DNA of 26,135 nucleotides, from assembly GCA_037176905.1 (NCBI GenBank), contig JBBBWG010030566.1:1-26135 (forward strand). Direction: 5' to 3'. This DNA is from Azolla pinnata. Lineage: Eukaryota > Streptophyta > Polypodiopsida > Salviniales > Salviniaceae. The translations under genes were made by a program, and so were the position numbers. The notes below the pieces were generated by a model. It searched no databases. It saw only the letters and a list, made by a program, of their open reading frames with translations, and was not told where the DNA came from. Within the stretch, counting starts at the first letter, position 1, and each line of letters starts with the position of its first letter. Below, piece after piece: positions 19,701 through 26,135 of the stretch.

Positions 19701-22700
19701 AAGCTATCTGAGAAGAATGATTTACCCATTGTGGAAAATAGGCAGAGTTTTATGGAAGATAGACAATCATCAGATGCTGCAAAGGATGCACGAATAGTTA
19801 GCCTTCTTGTATCTGCTGGCTATCTAGAGTCATCTACTTCAGCTGCAGCTTTACAGGGCAATATGGTGAGTGAGAAATTTCATTGCAAATTTAGGTTGCT
19901 ATAAAATTGTTGCAAAAATATGATGAAAGTGAATATCAGAATATTTTATTTTGTTTTTGTGGTAGGGTCAAAGGAGTGGAGCAGGTAACCGCAGGCGGCA
20001 AAGCCTGGTTGGAAACACAGCAATGTCTAAAAGAGGCTCCGTTTTTGGAGGCTATGTACCTTCAAGAAGAGGTTCTAGAACTGGCAGTGTACTAGCTTCA
20101 AGAAGGGAATCCGTTAGTGGGAGTGTTGCTGGATCTCATAGAGGCTCTACATCTGGAAGTATTGGTCCATCAAGGAGAGGCTCAGCAATGGGGAGTATAT
20201 TTTTTCCTGTTAAGGGACCTAAACAGAGTATCATACCAACAGATGTTTCTCTTCTTACGAGAGTATCAACTATAGAAAGGCCTGTGGCTTGTGGCATAGA
20301 AAATATCACTGATGCTTTGTTGATGGCTGAAGAAACTTCTGGGCCAGCTCAAAAGGATTTTAATATAAGCAAACTTGTTGGACTTGACAAGGCTCTTGAG
20401 ATTGCGGAGAGAGCATTAGCCCAAAACAGCTTTCATGATAAGGTGAGACAGTAACTGTCTAGGACTAATTTTTTCAAGCCAATAAATGCACAACTCATGT
20501 TCGCTACTCTTTTTATCTGTTTGGCCGACCATTAGGCCAGACACTGTCAATTCTTGATGTCTACGATTAATCCCCATTATCTGAAATTATATGTTTGTTT
20601 TATGTCAGTTAAATATCGAGTATGTATGTAAATATGCGAAGCAGTTTGTGACAACCACCATCCAGCTATCAGGTGCATTGTAAGATAAATTTAATAGAGA
20701 TGTGATCGGTACACTTTTGTTATCTACAGTTATACTGCCAACTTAAAGTCTGGGGTCCCCCTGGAAACTGTTAAGAGAAGCATCAGATGGATTCCATTGT
20801 ATGGAATCCGTTGAGCCCATTAGAACTATGAGCCTCATTAGTAATCTTGTAAGGTTCCTTTAGAGCAAGCATTAAACCTGAAAGCATGTTAAAACTGCTT
20901 TGTACAATGGCCTCTAACACCACATCAACCCTTGGTATATAGACCTCAATTTTGAACAAATAATTGAATACCCAAAAACATGTGAGGCTTTTAAGCTCTC
21001 TTCCAAAGAAGCATCAAATGAGAAAACGCTTTCAATATATCTAATATGATGGCTTCCAAACACACACTGGCTCACTCAACCACCGAATATAGTAAACCAA
21101 CCAATTTGACTTGTATGGTTACACCAGTTCCATGACCAAATATGGTTGCACTGTGATGCAAATTAGTCACACCTTTGCTCAAATCCATTTCTAGAAGATA
21201 TCAATGCTTGTTCCACTATAAATGCAGATAACTGTCAAATTGGTATCCTGACTCAAAATTTCCAAGTTACCTGAAAGATCATTGTGTTTTGTTTTTTGTT
21301 TGCCTAGATATTTTGAATAGGGAACCTCATCAATATCTATTGTCCGTGAATAGAAGATAATCCAAATTGAATGATGTGGAGTAACAAATTTCTTTTTGCT
21401 ACAGCTGCTGTTTTATCGAGATTTTAGACCAAGGGATATCAAAGAGGGAGAACCATCTTCACCAACTTCCGTAGCTAGAATACTTGAAGATCCCTTCCAT
21501 GCAACAAAGCAATTGAGCTGGCTGTGGGACTTTAACTGTGATATGACAGAAGGCCGAAATATCAGCTGCTTATCGTGGAACAAGGTATGGATCCTGATAT
21601 CTAATACATTATAACGTCATGTAAGCTTGATTATGTACCATTTAAATACCAAATTATCTTCATGTATGCTATAGCATAATAGGGTGTGGCCTAGGCATCA
21701 TATATAGGAGTAATGGGTATAATTCATGTGAATCTAGAGTATTTTAGCAAAAAATAACATGTGCTAGTTTTACAGATAAGCAATGACCTGTTAACAGTTG
21801 GATATGGGCAGTTTGAATTCTGCTCACAGAAAGATGGTTTAATAGCATTCTGGTCACTGAAAAACCCTTTCTATCCGCATGCAACTATGCTTACAGCTTC
21901 TGGTGTTACAGCACTAGATTTCTCCTCATCAAGTCCCAATTTGCTTGCAGGTAATGATATCAGGTTTTAATGCACCAAGTGTTTAAATCTGCAAACGCAA
22001 CAGAACAATTTTTTTCATTTGAAGAAAGAGTCTGTGTATTTAATCATTAACAAAACTCGAAAACTGATCTGCTTAAGTTCTAACATAACTATCAATCAAG
22101 GACAGGAGTGTCTCACACTGCCACTACTTAACATCCGTGGATTGTTATTCCATCCACCTGATTGTTGTACTGGAGTATTTTAAGTTCTGTTGTATCGTGG
22201 AAGGTTCCCCATGATATATTTCAGATGGAGATGGGAATAACCCCAACAGTAACCTAAGGTGTTATTCAATATCCGATATTTAGGAATGGCTTTGGGATCT
22301 CCCAGAAAACTGGTACTCGAGATTGGCAGCGAAAAGAACATGCTTATTATGGAGTTAATTGTCATTAATGTGCTTAAATGCAATAATGCTTCCAGCCACA
22401 TGTCACAAATATATGTGCACTGTTGTATTCCAACATGATAAATTGTCTCAGATTGAAGACTACTAAATTAGAAATGATAGAAGATCCAAGTTGATTTCAC
22501 TAAATTGGACATGAAAGAACATGGATCAGACCCATAATGTCCCCTCATATGAAGATAGCCTATTGTAAGTCACTCTTGTTGACACAATTCAGGGTGCAGA
22601 CTCATTATTATGCCTTCTTGTATGGTTATAGTGGTTGATTGGACAGCCTGACTACATATAAGTTTGCAGTCAAGATAGAGATAATCCACAACAACAATTG

Positions 22701-25185
22701 CAAAATGCCAGCTTTATTCTATTCCTGAGGATCTGCATTGTATATGGTAGCCCTGGGGAGCTGGAGCTCCAACCATTGACAATGTATGATCTGTGATGGA
22801 TCTAACCAGCAATCCATCATGCCCTCCCCTAAACAATAAATTTTTTTTGTACTCTGTAGTGTCAACCCCAGGTTAATTTGGGATCATACACATTACAGAT
22901 ATGGAAAATAGAATCAACCTATCCGTTTGGCTATGTGGGGTTAGAGAGTCAAGAACGCTATGTTTGCCAGTGTGCTGCACATTTATGACCAAGAGGAAGA
23001 AACCACAATCAGTTTAGACAGGGTTTGGTCATCGGGCAAGACAATGGAATACGAGAACTCACTGTGCTTGGGAATGTCTGTGCTAGAATTCATAACACAC
23101 CAGAATTCTTTTTTGAAGTACAAAGATTCAAATGGGTCATCTCATCAATAAGATGCAATATCTCTGGTACATTTTTGCATGCTACAAGTGCAAGGTTTAC
23201 ATGAGTGAGGTCCTCATCAGAACTCTCGAAAGGGGTTACTAAAGTGATGCGTCATGCATGTAGACCATGTCCATCTGGTTCCTCTGTCACAGAGAGATAA
23301 AGGCCAATATTGCATCTTCGATTGGCCCATGCTGAAGACCTTTCAATTAAAGAACACTTTATCTGATTTGAGAACCTTACATGTGTAAGTAAGGAGATTT
23401 TTACTTACTTTTTATTTAGCTACTCTTATTTCAGTGCGTTCTCAGAGAGGAGATTGTATCTTAAGAGCTGCATGCCTTGTTTGGTCCTTGTAGGCCAGTT
23501 TTACCCTTAAGAAGATATTAATCTGTCTTTCCTTTGTGGTGTACGTATTGGTTAACCACTTTATGCAGTTGGTTTCTACTGTGGGAATGTTGCAATATAT
23601 GATGTCAGAAATCCAAAAGATCCAATGCCTGTTGCGAAGACCAGTGTTTCTACAGGAAAGCACAATGATCCGGTGTGGAAAGTGCAATGGATTGATTCGA
23701 ATTCTGACCATGGAGAATCACTTGTTTCCATATCCACTGATGGCAGGGTTACACAATGGTTCTTGAAAAAGGTGGGCAAGGAAAACATCACAATGTGCAG
23801 ATATTTATTTTCTTTGATGAATTATGTAGTTTACATTGGATCATGTTATGATCTGATGCCCAGGAGCTTGAGTACGTAACACTAATGACATTAAAGCGAG
23901 TGCCCAGCAATAGCAAGGGAGCCCAGTCTCAACCATTCATTTCCCGGCGGGCAGCAGGAATGTGTTTTGATTTCTCCCCGCGTGATCCAAAGTAGACAGT
24001 CCTCTCTTATACTGAGTCAAATTTCAATCCGTTAACTTGTGTTTGTCAGATGCTCTAACTATTTGTGTGGTTTATGATTTCAGTATATACCTCGTGGGTA
24101 CTGAAGAAGGTAGAATTCATAAATGCAGCAGATCATACAATGAACAATATCTTCGAACATATGTGGGCCATACTGGACCTGTATTTCAGGTAGCTCATAT
24201 TTTAATATGAGTATTTGCTTTCTTTATAGGGCTGTATGCCTCATTCGCATCATTCAAAGCTTGATATTCATGTCTCCGTTTGTTCTATTTGGTATGTTTT
24301 CAGTAATGGTTTGGACAACGCATCTCTAATATGAGCTTTATATCCACAGGTGTATGAATTGTCTTAACAAAATAATGCTTACACTGAAATGAGGTACGAA
24401 GTTTTTTTATGGGTGCTTATATGTTCTCGCAGGTAAGATGGTCACCATTTGTACCTTCTCTATTTTTGAGCTGTAGCAGTGATTGGACGGTCCGTCTCTG
24501 GCATGAAGACAAGGTCACCATTATACTTTTCTATGGGGATATCTGTAATGTATCTGCTTGTTTATATCTTGAGTGTTTGGATTCTTGTATTTATCCTACA
24601 ATAAAACTTGAACTCTGGGCTGGTGCCATAGTTAAAAATTCTTTTTTGAGTATACCAGTACTGGTATTTACCTCACATATGTCCTGTAACTTTCCACCGG
24701 AGTCTACTGTTTACGAGTGGAAGAAAGTGTCAAAACATGTTGTTAAAGTAGAGTCAATCATCTAAATAAACCATGGTACATTATGGAAAGTACATATGAG
24801 GTTCCTAAATTGCAAAACATCTCTTCTGTAACAGGATACAGCACTTCTGGTATTCCAATCAGGGACTCAAAGCATACAAGACTTGCGTTGTTCATTAACA
24901 AACGCAAGCGTGTTTGGCACTGTCTCTGATAATGGTCTTTTAGAGGTAACGTTCACAGAATCTAACCACCTAATGCATTATAATAGACGGAAGGAATATG
25001 CAATGATGTCTAACATATGCGGAAGATCTTGTATTCTGGTTCAGATCTGGGATTTATCAGTATCAGCAGTGAAACCAACAGTGGTACAAGATGAGAAAAG
25101 AATCTTATCCTGCTTGTTATTCTGCCAGACATCTCCTATAGTTGTCTCCGCTGGAAGCAATGGCGCTGTATCTGTTTTTAGATTG
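16446..25185 (+). CDS. DNAI4: Axonemal dynein intermediate chain 4 (DNAI4/WDR78, IC138-type), 3' end not seen
   Basis: Sixteen exons give 916 codons: 16446-16717, 18132-18210, 18304-18437, 18557-18755, 19215-19358, 19440-19553, 19662-19865, 19966-20442, 21405-21584, 21776-21950, 23569-23771, 23864-23991, 24084-24189, 24433-24513, 24835-24945, 25045-25185. All phases agree. Family marks are VFDEHGNDVTPKP (about 118), LSWLWDFNCDMTEGRNISCLSWNK, LLAVGFYCGNVAIYDVRNP, SISTDGRVTQWFLKK, AAGMCFDFSPRDPN, YLVGTEEGRIHKCSRSYNEQYL, GHTGPVFQVRWSPF, FLSCSSDWTVRLW and LLEIWDLSVS, a WD-repeat propeller from about residue 570. The protein is the regulatory intermediate chain of the I1/f inner-arm dynein in motile flagella, so in plants it acts in sperm. 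The family usually continues a few dozen residues after the last WD repeat, so a final exon probably lies downstream. Exon 1 is less certain than the rest. Confidence 0.92.
17251..17452. repeat. 101 nt tandem duplication in DNAI4 intron 1
   Basis: TACTGTATGGTGGCAGACAT starts at 17251 and again at 17352. Both copies run through CAGATTCCG.CCCCTAATT and CATGTCCCT.CTTCCACAGA to GGAAGAAATAGTAA. Only a few substitutions and a small indel separate them, so the duplication is young. It lies in intron 1 (16718-18131), which otherwise shows no gene. Confidence 0.95.
19990..20196 (+). repeat. DNAI4: Six-fold 12-residue phosphosite-like repeat in DNAI4 exon 8
   Basis: Serines at residues 395, 407, 419, 431, 443 and 455 are preceded by RRQ, KRG, RRG, RRE, HRG and RRG. 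The spacing is exactly 12 residues (36 nt) throughout. Four units also carry GS at +3/+4 (RTGS, VSGS, TSGS, AMGS), and an extra Ser precedes the basic pair in units 2-6. The consensus is S-[RKH]-R-G-S-x-x-G-S-[VI]. Codons for the same residue differ between units, so the protein pattern has been kept while the DNA diverged. RRxS is the classic target of basophilic kinases such as PKA. Confidence 0.9.
20443..21404 (+). other. DNAI4: DNAI4 intron 8, 962 nt
   Basis: Donor AAG|GTGAGA and acceptor TTGCTACAG enclose AT-rich DNA. I see no gene, repeat or RNA element in it. Confidence 0.8.
21405..25185 (+). other. DNAI4: DNAI4 exons 9-16: WD-repeat propeller
   Basis: Exons 9 to 16 code residues 542-916. 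WD-type strands end in FWSLKNP, AIYDVRNP, VTQWFLKK, IHKCSRS, VRLWHED, EIWDLSVS and VSVFRL, each about 40-60 residues apart, as expected for a six- or seven-bladed propeller. In dynein intermediate chains this domain binds the heavy-chain tail. The propeller looks complete or nearly so at 25185. Confidence 0.88.
21951..23568 (+). other. DNAI4: DNAI4 intron 10, 1618 nt, the largest in the gene
   Basis: Exon 10 ends in phase 1 at CTTGCAG|GTAATG, and exon 11 begins after TTATGCAG, giving LLA|VGFYCGN without a gap. The intron is AT-rich. An open frame at 22960-23151 has an ATG but no recognised similarity. I see no terminal repeats or target duplication to mark a transposon. Confidence 0.8.
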
Positions 25186-26135
25186 GTACGCACATATTTT
25201 TCCATACTTGTGCTTCATTTAATTGCAAATGAACTCCAAATATCAGCTGGTAAATAACAAGAAACTCCAAACAATACTGCTTTAAGTAGTCATAGACAAA
25301 AGTCATAAGTACAGTGTTTAAGGTGGCCTCCAGTCATTCTTATAAACTGTAGGATAGTAAGATGGAGAGCCACGTTTTTTATCGTAATTTGGATGCAGTT
25401 ATTGTTAACTTTATCCACCTCCATATTAAGTATGTTCTCCTCCTTTTCTGCATTCGTCTTTGATAAATTAACCACCATTACCTTGGTTTCTATTCTGTCA
25501 ATGTCCTTTGGCTACATTGGGCACATGTAACGTTTGTGAAAGTCTGGTAATCTTTGTTGGTTTAAGTATATAGTTCTCCTCAATGCAATATCTAAATACA
25601 ATCGAATCTGACTGAAAAAATAATGAGTGAGACTGAAAAAAGGGGTACACATAGACACTAACTTTTTTTCAATAAGGGAAAGATGTACGCGGATATATTC
25701 TAGACTGCGCTTGAAGGTGGCATACTTATATATGTATGTATGTATGTATGTATGCATTTATAATCCCCAAGGTGTAGCAACCTACTCTCAATTTTTGTTA
25801 AACTTTGTTAGGTGCTTACCTATCAAGATTCAGAAAGACGATAATATAGCTTTGTGACATGCATCAGAGGATGCAGTAATCTGATCCTGCCCTCTTCTAC
25901 ATGTATCTAGGGATATAGGGTATTCTGGTGGGTGGTTATGTGTATGTAAGCTGGTGGTAGTATGTAGGACTGACACTGAATACATATCATTTCAGAGATT
26001 CTAGCATGGTCAGTTCGATCTTGGAACCAAGTTTGGGGTGATTCTTAACCCTGAATAATGAGATATGCTGGTGGGTGGTATGCATGTATATGCTTGTGGT
26101 GGTATTCATTGCAGATCCTACAGAGATTGTTTCTG
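25186..26135. other. Intron or 3' flank after the last recognised DNAI4 exon
   Basis: A donor TTG|GTACGC follows exon 16. If it is not used, the frame runs 23 more codons to a TAA at 25255-25257. Further on, an acceptor TTCATTGCAG ending near 26114 is followed by an open frame to the window end, too short to identify. Two related GGTGGGTGGT segments lie near 25928 and 26070. No other gene is evident. Confidence 0.4.
25731..25754. repeat. (TATG)6 microsatellite
   Basis: Six uninterrupted TATG units follow a short TATA run, downstream of the last recognised DNAI4 exon. Confidence 0.95.

Noticed and set aside
22960..23151. Short frame in DNAI4 intron 10 as an additional exon or transposon remnant
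   Set aside because: Exons 10 and 11 join perfectly without it (LLA|VGFY), it matches no family I know, and no terminal repeats were seen.
1..26135. tRNA, rRNA or other structured RNA genes
   Set aside because: No cloverleaf, internal promoter boxes or known RNA motif was recognised by eye on either strand; a covariance-model scan was not possible.

Overview
The window is nuclear DNA of a land plant. It carries two large, intron-rich protein genes arranged head to head, plus one small candidate gene. The organism most likely makes swimming sperm (a bryophyte, lycophyte or fern). The reason is that one gene is an axonemal dynein intermediate chain (DNAI4/WDR78, IC138 in Chlamydomonas), a family flowering plants have lost, while the other is a plant-type SEC16 (the MAIGO5 family). 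The species cannot be told from the sequence. Most introns are short (80-600 nt) and splice sites are clean, so exon structures could be read by hand from frame, phase and family resemblance.

Layout. (1) 1-1214: upstream DNA and a weakly supported two-exon gene for a small one-pass membrane protein, with a CT microsatellite in its intron. (2) 1215-4002: non-coding DNA with two minisatellite areas (93-96 nt and 33 nt periods), running into the SEC16 3' UTR. (3) 4003-12378, minus strand: SEC16, 13 exons, 1960 codons. It has a very long first exon coding a disordered repeat-rich N-terminus, then the conserved central (ACE1-type) domain in exons 2-9, then the C-terminal conserved region. One intron is of the GC-AG class. 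(4) 12379-16445: a divergent spacer of about 4 kb, holding the SEC16 leader and then an unusual mosaic of tandem repeats: a GATC-rich tetranucleotide array, a 50-60 nt degenerate repeat, CT/GA microsatellites, an A-B-A-B-A array of 41/42 nt units each with a perfect 12-nt palindrome, and a nine-unit 41-47 nt array that ends at the presumed promoter of the dynein gene. (5) 16446-25185, plus strand: DNAI4, 16 exons visible, 916 codons, with the 3' end probably outside the window. (6) 25186-26135: intron or 3' flank.

The two large genes do not act in one pathway: SEC16 scaffolds COPII budding at ER exit sites in all cells, while DNAI4 is a component of the regulatory I1/f inner-arm dynein in sperm flagella. 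The most interesting single signal is in DNAI4 exon 8: six basic-residue-preceded serines of the [K/R/H]-R-x-S type at exactly 12-residue spacing, which looks like a phosphorylation ladder in a subunit known to be controlled by phosphorylation. The most interesting non-coding signal is the dense cluster of unrelated minisatellites between the two divergent promoters.
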